Part shown: positions 36,049 through 44,258 of the stretch, in pieces
Layout of the letters: every line of letters starts with the position of its first letter
How positions within the stretch are numbered: the stretch's first letter is position 1
NCBI GenBank assembly: GCA_016841965.1
Contig: JAEANN010000044.1
Location: 372,001-436,000 of the forward strand
DNA length: 64,000 nucleotides
Source: Candidatus Roseilinea mizusawaensis
Lineage (GTDB): Bacteria > Chloroflexota > Anaerolineae > J036 > Brachytrichaceae
Direction of reading: 5' to 3'
Position numbers and translations under genes: made by a program
Notes under the pieces: model-generated
Told to the model about the DNA's origin: nothing
Database searches by the model: none
The model's input: only the letters and a program-made list of their open reading frames with translations

Positions 36049-36771
36049 TCAGCCGTTTGTGATGCTATTCACAAACGTCGCAAACAGGTTCATCATGTCA
36101 GTCCGGCTCTCCGACATTTCTTCAGGATGCCATTGCACCCCGACAACGAATCGTTTGCCCGGCATCTCGATTGACTCGATGACCCCATCGTTCGCGCGCG
36201 ACGTGACGACAAAGCCTTGCGCAACCCGTTTGACCGCCTGATGGTGAAAGCTGTTGACGCCGACCTCGCTGGCTGTCAGCATTTGCGCCACCCGCGACCC
36301 CGGCTCGACGCGCACAGTGTGCAGAACCTCATCGCGCGCGGCCCCATCGTAGTGCCCGTTGTGCCGCACCGGGGTCGGCCATTGTGACGGAATATCTTGG
36401 ATCAGTGAGCCGCCGAGCGCCACATTCAGCGACTGAATGCCTCGGCAGATGCCGAACAGCGGTTTGTCGTCGGCAACTGCCCAACGCGCCAGCAGGCATT
36501 CGGCGCGGTCACGATCGGGGTCGATGCCGGCGGTCTTTTCGTGTGGGGCTTCGCCGAACAGGGCCGGATCGACATCAGCGCCGCCGGTCAGCATGACACC
36601 GCCGGCAAGCTCATACAGCGTGCGCAGGTTGCGCGCGTCCAGCGTCACCGGGGCCAACAACGGGGCAGCACCGGCGCCGATCAGCGAACGTACATAGTTC
36701 TTGCCCATCGAGAATGCGCGTCGCTGATCGTCTTGAATTGCAGTGGGAATCAGCACCAGGGGTCCAGACAT
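36049..36771 (-). CDS. Peptidase C26 / gamma-glutamyl-gamma-aminobutyrate hydrolase-like protein
   Basis: The 240-aa class I glutamine amidotransferase-like protein has the nucleophile elbow L-F-G-I-C-R-G-I-Q-S, G-G-A-D-V-D-P-A-L-F-G-E and the catalytic H-x-E in V-Q-W-H-P-E-E. It hydrolyses gamma-glutamyl bonds, as PuuD does in putrescine breakdown. No other puu genes are present. The ATG at 36771 begins the conserved strand. A promoter (TTGCAG, 17 bases, TATACT) is at 36838-36810 on the minus strand. Confidence 0.85.
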   Translation of the reverse strand: MSGPLVLIPTAIQDDQRRAFSMGKNYVRSLIGAGAAPLLAPVTLDARNLRTLYELAGGVMLTGGADVDPALFGEAPHEKTAGIDPDRDRAECLLARWAVADDKPLFGICRGIQSLNVALGGSLIQDIPSQWPTPVRHNGHYDGAARDEVLHTVRVEPGSRVAQMLTASEVGVNSFHHQAVKRVAQGFVVTSRANDGVIESIEMPGKRFVVGVQWHPEEMSESRTDMMNLFATFVNSITNG

Positions 36772-36809
36772 GGTTGTTTGTGTAATCTCCAGGCCAGATG
36801 ATCGGCGCG

Positions 36810-36838
36810 AGTATAAATCGGTCATCAAGGGGCTGCAA
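36810..36838 (-). promoter_or_regulatory. Promoter of the peptidase C26 gene
   Basis: Minus strand TTGCAG (36838-36833), a 17-base spacer and TATACT (36815-36810). It lies 39 bases before the start codon in the region shared with the divergent fhs gene. Confidence 0.55.
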
Positions 36839-36933
36839 TGCGCAGGTTGGATTGCTGGCGCCAACCGGCCTCAGTCGTTGTGCTAGCTGGCGCTTTTGTT
36901 GCTCTGTAATAAGATGGGCTTTGGAGGACCACG

Positions 36934-38655
36934 ATGTCAATCCAACCCTTAACCCAATCGAGTATTCCCAAAGACCTCGAAATTGCGCAGGCAGCGCGAC
37001 TGTTGCCCATCCGCGACATTGCCATGCAAGCCGGCCTGCGCGAAGATGAGCTTGAACCCTACGGCCACTACAAAGCCAAAGTGCGCCTTGGGGTGCGCGA
37101 TCGTCTGGCCCACCGGCCCAACGGCAAGTACATCGTTGTCACCGCCATTACCCCAACCCCGCTTGGCGAGGGCAAGACGGTGACCACAGTGGGTCTGTCA
37201 CAGGCGCTGCACTACACGGGGCGCAAAGTGTTCACCTGTCTGCGCCAGCCCAGCATGGGACCGACCTTCGGCATCAAGGGTGGAGCAGCCGGCGGCGGCT
37301 ACGCTCAGGTGGTGCCGATGGAGGACTTCAACCTGCATCTCACCGGCGACGTTCACGCCGTCGGCGCGGCGCACAACCTGCTGGCGGCTGCGCTCGACGC
37401 GCATCTGTTTCACGGCAACGCGCTCAACATCGACCCGTATGCCATCCTCATTAACCGTGTGGTAGACATCAACGACCGTGCGCTGCGCAATATCATCATC
37501 GGTCTGGGCGGCAAACAAGATGGCGTGCCGCGCCAGACTGGCTACGACATTACGGTCGCCTCGGAAGTGATGGCCATTCTCGCCCTGGCGACCGGCCTCG
37601 ACGATCTGCGCGCGCGACTGGGCCGCATGATGGTTGCGCTCGACAAGGCCGGCAATCCCATCACAGCCGAGCACCTCAAGGTCGCCGGCGCGATGACTGT
37701 GCTGATGAAAGATGCGCTGATGCCCAACCTGATGCAGACGCTGGAGCATTCGCCCGTGTTCGTACATGCCGGCCCCTTTGCCAACATCGCCCACGGCAAT
37801 AGTTCCATTGTGGCCGATCAAATCGCGCTGAAACTGGCCGATTACGTGGTGACCGAAAGCGGTTTCGGCGCCGACTTGGGCATGGAGAAGTTTATGGATA
37901 TCAAGTGCCGCGCCAGCGGTCTGAAGCCGGATTGTGTGGTGCTGGTGGCGACGGCGCGCGCGCTGAAGATGCACGGCGGGGCCGGCAAAGTTGTGGCCGG
38001 CAAGCCGCTGCCGCCGGAATTGATGAATGAAAACTTGCCGGCGCTAGAGCGCGGCTGCGCCAATTTGACGCGCCAGGTGCAAAACGCGCGCAAGTTTGGC
38101 GTGCCGGTTGTGGTGGCCATCAATCACTTCACCACAGATACGCCGGCCGAGATCGAATTGATCCGCCACAAAGCGATTGAGGCCGGCGCACAGGGCGCTT
38201 ATCTGTCCGATGTATGGGCGCAGGGTGGGGCAGGCGGCGTCGAGCTGGCCGAGGCAGTGGTCGCGGCCTGCCAGCGGCCGGCCCAATTCCGTTTTCTGTA
38301 CACCTGCAATGAGCCGATCAAGGAGAAGATCGAGATCATTGCCCGCGAGATGTACGGCGCGGCCGGCGTGGAGTATGCCCCGGAAGCCGAGCAGCGTATC
38401 AAACAGTTCACGCAACTTGGCCTGAACGGCCTTCCCATCTGCATGGCCAAGACGCACCTCAGCCTGTCGCACGACCCGAAGTTGCTTGGCGCGCCCACCG
38501 GCTTTACTTTGCCTGTGCGCGACATTCGCGCTTCGGTCGGCGCGGGATTCCTGTATCCGCTGTGCGGCGACATGCGCACCATGCCGGGCCTGTCTGCCCA
38601 TCCGGCGTATGAAAATGTGGATCTGATCGATGGCAAAGTCGTCGGACTATTTTGA
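36934..38655 (+). CDS. fhs: Formate-tetrahydrofolate ligase
   Basis: The 573-aa enzyme makes 10-formyl-THF from formate, THF and ATP. It has the P-loop T-P-L-G-E-G-K-T-V-T-T, R-Q-P-S-M-G-P-T-F-G-I-K-G-G-A-A-G-G-G-Y and A-D-L-G-M-E-K-F-M-D-I-K-C-R. The C-terminal half is complete through L-P-V-R-D-I-R-A-S-V-G-A-G-F. The start is supported by GGAGG six bases before the ATG. It supplies one-carbon units for purine and methyl synthesis or takes part in formate use. No other Wood-Ljungdahl genes are in the window. Confidence 0.95.
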   Translation: MSIQPLTQSSIPKDLEIAQAARLLPIRDIAMQAGLREDELEPYGHYKAKVRLGVRDRLAHRPNGKYIVVTAITPTPLGEGKTVTTVGLSQALHYTGRKVFTCLRQPSMGPTFGIKGGAAGGGYAQVVPMEDFNLHLTGDVHAVGAAHNLLAAALDAHLFHGNALNIDPYAILINRVVDINDRALRNIIIGLGGKQDGVPRQTGYDITVASEVMAILALATGLDDLRARLGRMMVALDKAGNPITAEHLKVAGAMTVLMKDALMPNLMQTLEHSPVFVHAGPFANIAHGNSSIVADQIALKLADYVVTESGFGADLGMEKFMDIKCRASGLKPDCVVLVATARALKMHGGAGKVVAGKPLPPELMNENLPALERGCANLTRQVQNARKFGVPVVVAINHFTTDTPAEIELIRHKAIEAGAQGAYLSDVWAQGGAGGVELAEAVVAACQRPAQFRFLYTCNEPIKEKIEIIAREMYGAAGVEYAPEAEQRIKQFTQLGLNGLPICMAKTHLSLSHDPKLLGAPTGFTLPVRDIRASVGAGFLYPLCGDMRTMPGLSAHPAYENVDLIDGKVVGLF

Positions 38656-38667
38656 AAAGGGCTGTGA

Positions 38668-39115
38668 TCGCCACTGCCAAACGCATATCCCACTCTCAAA
38701 TGGGATAGCGCCGCCGAGGCATTGATTGAGCCGGCCCGCTTGCTGAAGCTGATCGACGTGATCGACCGTTGTGTGGTGTGCTTTTTTAGCATGTGCTGGA
38801 GGATGTGATCGCCAGCCGGCCTGTGGGTGGCGCTCACATCCTGCGCAGCGAGATCGGGGAGCACCCACTCTGTGAGATAGAGATAGAGATAGACGGCGCG
38901 CGGCTGGCGTTTTTTCGCCCTGGCGTGGGTGCGCCGCTGGCAGCCGGCCTACCGGAGGAAGCCGTCGTGCTGGGATGCCACAAGTTTGTCGCCTGCGGCG
39001 GGGCCGGCCTGCTCGACAGCGCGCTGGCCGTGGGGCATGTCATCGTGCCGGCCTCGCTGGTGCGCGATGAGGGCGCCTTGTGCCACTCCCTGCTGCCGGC
39101 GCGCGAGGTGAGGTC
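38668..39115 (+). pseudogene. Decayed nucleoside phosphorylase (PNP/UDP family)
   Basis: Two frames together reproduce the family. From 38668 one frame reads P-T-L-K-W-D-S-A-A-E-A-L-I-E-P-A-R-L-L-K to C-V-V-C-F-F. After a T6 run (about 38782-38787) the similarity jumps to the frame of V-L-E-D-V-I-A-S at 38793. It continues with F-F-R-P-G-V-G-A-P-L-A-A-G-L, C-H-K-F-V-A-C-G-G-A-G-L-L-D and V-R-D-E-G-A-L-C-H-S-L-L-P-A-R-E-V, the usual phosphorylase order. There is no normal start codon, one frameshift, a GAGATA microsatellite (about 38875-38896), and the C-terminal part is missing. The gene is most likely dead. Confidence 0.7.
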
Positions 39116-39172
39116 TGTAGTACGAACCAGTTCAGCGAAAGTTGCACGGGAGACTTGGACTGCAGGACAGCT

Positions 39173-41449
39173 CTACTGCACCTGAATAGCCTGCAACAGC
39201 ACGATGCCGCTGCGCACGCTGCCCCGGCCCGGATCGAGCACGGGCAGCCGGCCCTGATCGTCGTAGAGCAGAATGCCGACCTGATAGGCGCCGGCCCCAA
39301 GGCCGGCCGGAATAACCAGCGAATAAGTGTCGAACACCACGGTATTTCGCCCCCAGGTGTTGGTGGGGGATGGCGTGCCGTTGTGGCGCGGCTCCCGGTC
39401 TTCGCCTTGGGCCACAATCTCGCCGGCGCTCGAAAGCAGGTACCAGCCGACCTTGTATCCCTTGTTCACCGCTGCCGTGGCGCGCCAGTTCACGCTGAAC
39501 TGAAGGGTCTGGCCGGGAATATAGGTATCGCGGCTGAATTTGGCCCACTCCAGCAGCACGGGCGAGAGATCGGCCTCGATCGGCACCCGGCCGCCGGTGC
39601 TCACGGTCAGCACCAGGGTGCTGCTGAGAGCCAGCCGCGAGCCAGGAGGCGGATCGCACGCCAGGATGACATTCTCCGGCTCGAACGCAACGGATTCGGA
39701 CACTGCCACACGCCAGCCCACATCACTCAGGGTTTTTCTGAGCGAGTCGTCGAGCACACGCCCCACCAGATCAACTGGCACGTGTTGAGATTGGGCCGGC
39801 ATACTCACCGCAAATGTGATCGAAACGTTTCTGGATGTCTGGGTGCCGGGTGGGGGACGTTGTCCGAAGACAATTGGTTCGCGCACGTTGGGATCGGGGT
39901 AAGTCTCGACGGCAGGCGCCTGCAGGCCCAACAAGCTGGTGCTCCGTTGGGCTTCCTCTAGGTTCAGGCCGATAAAGGACGGCAGCACAAGCGTTTCAGG
40001 GGTTATGGCGATGATAATGGTGGGTGTGAAGACGGTTGCACCACCAGGCCGAGACGTAGCACCTCCTGCCGGCGATGAATAGGCGCGGATCACGAAGGCG
40101 TATAGAGGGATCAGCCCCAGCACACACAGAACGGCTACGGCTCCAAGCAGCCAGACGAGCAGGTCTGTGCCACCCTCAGCACGCGGCGTTGCTGTGGGTG
40201 AGTTGGCGGCGGGTGGCATGCCCTGTGATATTGGCGTGGCAATCGGATAGGCAGTGTTGCTACGGCTGACGCCCTGCGAGGCAGACATGGGTATGGGTGC
40301 AGATGGGACGCCTGAGGCGCGGGGCCGGCTTTGTGCAGACGCTGGCGAAGACGCTGGCGAAGACGCTGGCGAATACGCTGGCGAAGACGCTGGCGAAGAC
40401 GCTGGCGAAGACGCTGGCGAAGACGCTGGCGAAGACGCTGGCGAAGACGCTGGCGAATACGCCGGCGAATACGCCGGCGTGCGCGTTTGGGGTTGTGAGT
40501 GAGATAGATTAGGCGCAATCGGCTGAGGTTGCAACGGGGAATAAGTTGGCTGGCTCAGCGTTTGTTCCTCGCCCTGTTGCAGGTATGCCGTCAGGATGCG
40601 CGCCAGTTGGTCGGCGTCGCGGTAGCGTTGGGCCGGGTCTTTAGCCAGCGCGCGGCGCACAATGGCTTCCAGTTGCAGCGGCACATTCGGATTCAGCAGA
40701 TGCAGCGCCGTCGGCTCTGCGTTCAGGTGTAAGCGGGCCAGTTCCTGCGCGTCGTGCGCGTCAAAGGGCAGTCGGCCGGCCAGCATTTCGTACAGGATGA
40801 TGCCAATGCTGTAGACATCGCTGGCCGGTGTCGGTGCAGCGCCGGTGGCTTGCTCTGGCGCGTAGTACTGCGGCGTCCCCCATACCACATCGGCGCGTTC
40901 GGCCACCGTTGCCGTGTAAGCGCGGGCAATGCCGAAGTCGACCACTTTGGCTTTGCGTTCGGGGGTGATCAGAACGTTCTGTGGCTTTAAGTCACAATGA
41001 ACCAATCCGCGACGATGTGCATAGCCGACCCCTTCGCAGATCTGCCGGACAATGTCAACGGCTTCCTCGATGCCGAATCGCTGCCCTGCGGCGGCCCGCT
41101 CACGGATGAAGTGCTTCAGGTCATGGCCTTCGACGTATTCCATCACGATGTAGTGGCGCTCTGCGCCGTCGGCAACATCGCGCCCCACGTCGAAAATGGT
41201 GACGATGTTGGGATGGTTGAGGTTGGCGGCGGCTTGCGCCTCTTCGCGAAAGCGTTGCACGAATAGAGGATCGCGTGCGAGCCGGTCGCGCAGGGTTTTC
41301 ACTGCCACGAGCCGGCCAAGTAGCGTGTCCTGCGCTTTGTAAACAGTCGCCATGCCGCCCCCTGCGATCACAGCCAGCAGGCGGTAGCGCCCGTTCAGCA
41401 GCGCTAGACCCGATGAGGGTGTAGATGTGTTTAGTGGTTGGCTGCCCAT
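39173..41449 (-). CDS. Membrane Ser/Thr protein kinase with PASTA domains
   Basis: The 758-aa Hanks-type kinase has G-G-G-M-A-T-V-Y-K (glycine loop), V-A-V-K-T-L, the catalytic loop H-C-D-L-K-P-Q-N (Cys where most have Arg), D-F-G-I-A and A-P-E-Q. A low-complexity linker of twelve four-residue Ser/Pro/Ala/Tyr units follows. The transmembrane helix is near residue 460. Two extracytoplasmic PASTA domains (about 500-630) and a C-terminal beta-sandwich like that of the GT-C enzymes complete it. It should sense cell-wall fragments and phosphorylate cytoplasmic targets. The ATG at 41449 is chosen because upstream codons are translated heptad repeats. Confidence 0.88.
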   Translation of the reverse strand: MGSQPLNTSTPSSGLALLNGRYRLLAVIAGGGMATVYKAQDTLLGRLVAVKTLRDRLARDPLFVQRFREEAQAAANLNHPNIVTIFDVGRDVADGAERHYIVMEYVEGHDLKHFIRERAAAGQRFGIEEAVDIVRQICEGVGYAHRRGLVHCDLKPQNVLITPERKAKVVDFGIARAYTATVAERADVVWGTPQYYAPEQATGAAPTPASDVYSIGIILYEMLAGRLPFDAHDAQELARLHLNAEPTALHLLNPNVPLQLEAIVRRALAKDPAQRYRDADQLARILTAYLQQGEEQTLSQPTYSPLQPQPIAPNLSHSQPQTRTPAYSPAYSPASSPASSPASSPASSPASSPASSPAYSPASSPASSPASAQSRPRASGVPSAPIPMSASQGVSRSNTAYPIATPISQGMPPAANSPTATPRAEGGTDLLVWLLGAVAVLCVLGLIPLYAFVIRAYSSPAGGATSRPGGATVFTPTIIIAITPETLVLPSFIGLNLEEAQRSTSLLGLQAPAVETYPDPNVREPIVFGQRPPPGTQTSRNVSITFAVSMPAQSQHVPVDLVGRVLDDSLRKTLSDVGWRVAVSESVAFEPENVILACDPPPGSRLALSSTLVLTVSTGGRVPIEADLSPVLLEWAKFSRDTYIPGQTLQFSVNWRATAAVNKGYKVGWYLLSSAGEIVAQGEDREPRHNGTPSPTNTWGRNTVVFDTYSLVIPAGLGAGAYQVGILLYDDQGRLPVLDPGRGSVRSGIVLLQAIQVQ
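40335..40478. repeat. 12-bp tandem repeat coding the kinase linker
   Basis: Twelve units of GAAGACGCTGGC with few changes (GAATACGCTGGC, GAATACGCCGGC). On the minus strand it encodes PASS or PAYS units between kinase and transmembrane domain. Near identity of the units implies recent expansion and likely length variation between strains. Confidence 0.85.
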
Positions 41450-41491
41450 AGCCTTGAATGTGACCCATTTTACTTGGGCTGGCAGCGAGTA

Positions 41492-41529
41492 GTTGACAAC
41501 GGACGGATTGACCGATTGTCGATTGACGG
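41492..41529. repeat. Heptad repeat upstream of the kinase gene
   Basis: Units GTTGACA, ACGGACG, GATTGAC, CGATTGT, CGATTGA in the 129 bases between the kinase start and the next gene. The family is that of the lysX-lysW and pre-rlmB tracts (GTCAATC type). Confidence 0.6.
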
Positions 41530-41578
41530 CTTCACCGGCCATCCTGCGCTCTGTCATCTGCCGTGTGCCGTTCGCGCG

Positions 41579-42718
41579 CTACTTGGGCATAGCCTTCAGC
41601 GCGTCGTAGGCCGGCCGAGTGATGGTGGTGGGATAGGATGGATCGATGACGGCCCACCAGTATTGTTCGTTGTCCGGCGTCCAGTCAAACTGCGGCAGTG
41701 ACAGAGCAATCATCGGGCCAATCCAGGGTTGCCAGTGCTCGCGCGCAAAGCGATAGGCGCGCACCATGTAGTCCGCTTTCAGGTCTTCGTCGATGGCGAA
41801 CCAGGAGTAACTTGGGTTGACCGGATCAGTTGTCCAGCCGAATTCAAGGATGGCCACTTGCTTGCTGCTATCGCCATAGCGTTCCATGATAGCGCGCAAA
41901 TCCTCGACGCGACGAAAGCAAAAGAAGCGCTGTCCGCCCCATTCTTTGTTCTGGGCTACCTCGTCGGGCGAAGCTTCGGGTGGGGCGCGAAAGCCGGGCG
42001 CGTGCGCGCCCAGCAGGTCGAAATAGGGTGCGGCGCCGGCTTCGTACATGGCGATCAGAAACTGGTCGTCGGGCATGGCATCGGGCGGGCCGTTGCCGGT
42101 GGGCGCAAGGCCGGCGCTGACGACCAGCGCGCCGGGGTCGGCCTGTTTGATAGCGATGTAACACCCGCGCAGCATCTCCACATAGGCGGCCGGATCTGGC
42201 GCGCGTCCGCCCCATTCGCGCGCCAGGTTTGGCTCGTTCCACACCTGATAGGCGGCCACTTTGCCGCGATAGCGCGCGGCGATGACCCCGCAGAAATCGA
42301 TGAAGTTGCGCAGGTCGCCGGGCGGGCCGCTGGCGATGCGCCCGCTACTGTCGTCGTAAGTGCGGTCCCAGTGTGGATCGCGGTCGAGACGCGCCAGCAG
42401 CTTCAGGCCAAAGTGGCCGGCCAGGAATACCACTTCGTCGGCCCGCGACCAGTCGTAGACGCCCTTTTCGATCTCGATATCGCGCCAGGCAAAGGTTTGC
42501 TTGACCCAGCCGAACCCGGCCTCGCGGATCAAGCCCAGGTCGCGTGTAGCGATCTCCGGCTTCCACCACAGATAGGCCTCGAAGCCATAGCCCGGCGATT
42601 CCGTCCGCGTGCGCGGCCACGCGGTAGCGGTGGGCGCCGGAGTGGGAGCAGGCGGCGCAAACACAGCGCAGCCGGCCAGACAGATCAGCGCGATGAGCAG
42701 GCTGCTGCGTCGCATCAT
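41579..42718 (-). CDS. Lipoprotein, clan-A (TIM-barrel) glycoside hydrolase-like
   Basis: The 379-aa protein has a lipoprotein signal peptide with lipobox L-A-G-C at about residue 17 and a Pro/Thr spacer. A TIM-barrel follows, with V-W-N-E-P-N-L-A-R-E-W (acid/base Glu) and V-A-I-L-E-F-G-W (candidate nucleophile Glu), as in GH5/GH39-type enzymes. It would act on a glycan at the cell surface. The gene lies directly after its paralogue at 42719 (stop and start are adjacent), so the two are a duplicated pair. Substrate and exact GH family are not decided. Confidence 0.78.
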   Translation of the reverse strand: MMRRSSLLIALICLAGCAVFAPPAPTPAPTATAWPRTRTESPGYGFEAYLWWKPEIATRDLGLIREAGFGWVKQTFAWRDIEIEKGVYDWSRADEVVFLAGHFGLKLLARLDRDPHWDRTYDDSSGRIASGPPGDLRNFIDFCGVIAARYRGKVAAYQVWNEPNLAREWGGRAPDPAAYVEMLRGCYIAIKQADPGALVVSAGLAPTGNGPPDAMPDDQFLIAMYEAGAAPYFDLLGAHAPGFRAPPEASPDEVAQNKEWGGQRFFCFRRVEDLRAIMERYGDSSKQVAILEFGWTTDPVNPSYSWFAIDEDLKADYMVRAYRFAREHWQPWIGPMIALSLPQFDWTPDNEQYWWAVIDPSYPTTITRPAYDALKAMPK

Positions 42719-44164
42719 CTACGGCCTGGGCATGTTCTGGATGGCGTAGAAAGCCGGACGCGGCATTCCCTGATGGTTGAGAATGCTGTAGGGCGACACG
42801 TTTTCCTGGTTTGGCTCGCCGCCCACCTTGATGATGTAATCCAGGTTGAAAACAATGCCGAACCGCACAAAGCCGCTCTCGCGCATGATCTGGAAGCCCT
42901 GCACGATCCAATCTGCCTGTTCTTGCTCGGTGTTGTCGAGCGCGAATTCAAATCCGGGCGGCGCGGGCGGGTTGAGAGGCTGTGGCGAATCGCCGCGGGT
43001 CATCAGATTTTCCATGCTGGCCCAGCCAAACTCGGTGACGCACATCTGCTTTTTGGTTTTCTCGTAGTAGCCGAAGAGTGTGCTCTTGAACGACCACGAG
43101 TGATTGGGATTATCGAACGGGCCGCGGAAGGAAGCGGTTGGATCGTTATAGCCCTCGTCCCAGGCTTTGTCGGGCGGCAGGTTGTAGCCGTTCAGGTGCA
43201 CGCCGACACAATCGACATATTGCAGGCCGCCCGCAGCGACAAACTGATCCATGTATTCGAAGTCGTCCATCCATTTGCCGGGGTTGGTGCTGCCGGTGGG
43301 TGACAGCGCGCCCATGACGATGACAATGCTCGGATCTACCGCGCGGATGGCCGGCACGACCGTCTGGAGGAAACGCACGTAGTCTGCGGCATTGATCTGG
43401 CGCGAGGGAATGGTCCACTCTCGGTCGAGATTCATCTCGTTCCACACCTCAATGGCCTGCACACAGCCTTTGTAACGGGCGGCCACTTTGGCGAAGAAGC
43501 GCGCAGCCTGCTGGAAGTCATCGGGCGGCCCAAGCAAGCCGGGTTCGTTGACCGAGCGGGTCCAGGCCGGTGCGTCGATGATGCCGAAGAGAATATTCAG
43601 CCCCTTCTTGTTCGCGTCGGCGGTGAAGGCGTCGAGCAATTGCCACTTGAAGTCGAATATCTTGCCGTCCTCCGGCTCGTAATCCACCCAGCGCACCTGA
43701 GCCTTGGTCCAGTTCATCTTCAACTGCTCGGCCATGATGGTGTTGAACTGGCCAATATCGCCGACCGGCCAGTTGCTCTGGATGCCATAGCCGAACTCGG
43801 CCGGCGCAGGGCGTGGATTGGGGCACACGAAATCCGGCAGGCCGGGCAGCGCGCCGCGTGGGTCCATTGTTGCCGGCGGCAACTGTGATCCGGGCGTGTC
43901 CGGTGGTTGTGTGGCAGGTTCTGCCGGCGCGCCGGCCCCGTCTGGCTGTGCCTGGCCGCCGGGCGCCAGAATGGTCACCACCGGCACAAACGGCGCTTTG
44001 GTCGGGGCCGGCGCTGCACCGCCGCCTGTCAGCGCGCGAATGCCGATGACAAACAATGCGATGCCGACGAAAAGCAACACCGCAAACGCGGCAGCGCCCA
44101 GCGCAAGCCGGCGCCGGCGCTCACGATTGGGATCTAGTTTTGGGCTAAAAGAATAGCGACTCAT
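42719..44164 (-). CDS. Membrane-anchored clan-A glycoside hydrolase-like protein
   Basis: The 481-aa protein has a basic cytoplasmic N-terminus (R-E-R-R-R-R), one transmembrane helix (about residues 22-45) and a long Pro/Ala linker. The TIM-barrel domain contains I-E-V-W-N-E-M-N-L-D-R-E-W (acid/base) and C-V-T-E-F-G-W (nucleophile). It is homologous to the following gene over the barrel but is held by a helix rather than a lipid. It probably cleaves or remodels a surface polysaccharide. The catalytic acids are intact in both copies. Confidence 0.78.
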   Translation of the reverse strand: MSRYSFSPKLDPNRERRRRLALGAAAFAVLLFVGIALFVIGIRALTGGGAAPAPTKAPFVPVVTILAPGGQAQPDGAGAPAEPATQPPDTPGSQLPPATMDPRGALPGLPDFVCPNPRPAPAEFGYGIQSNWPVGDIGQFNTIMAEQLKMNWTKAQVRWVDYEPEDGKIFDFKWQLLDAFTADANKKGLNILFGIIDAPAWTRSVNEPGLLGPPDDFQQAARFFAKVAARYKGCVQAIEVWNEMNLDREWTIPSRQINAADYVRFLQTVVPAIRAVDPSIVIVMGALSPTGSTNPGKWMDDFEYMDQFVAAGGLQYVDCVGVHLNGYNLPPDKAWDEGYNDPTASFRGPFDNPNHSWSFKSTLFGYYEKTKKQMCVTEFGWASMENLMTRGDSPQPLNPPAPPGFEFALDNTEQEQADWIVQGFQIMRESGFVRFGIVFNLDYIIKVGGEPNQENVSPYSILNHQGMPRPAFYAIQNMPRP

Positions 44165-44258
44165 GTCGATTCGTCATTGACGCCTGGGGTGTTGAGTTTG
44201 TGTCTGTGCGTTGTGCGTCACCGAGGGGGGATTGTAAAGCCAAACCGGATCGACCCCC

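Noticed and set aside
40254-40512. Plus-strand ORFs with T-L-A-K and A-G-E-D repeats
   Set aside because: Antisense frames of the 12-bp repeat in the kinase gene.
41450-41557. 36-codon upstream extension of the kinase
   Set aside because: It consists of heptad-repeat codons (V-N-R-Q-S-V-N). The ATG at 41449 with AAGG just upstream is a better start.
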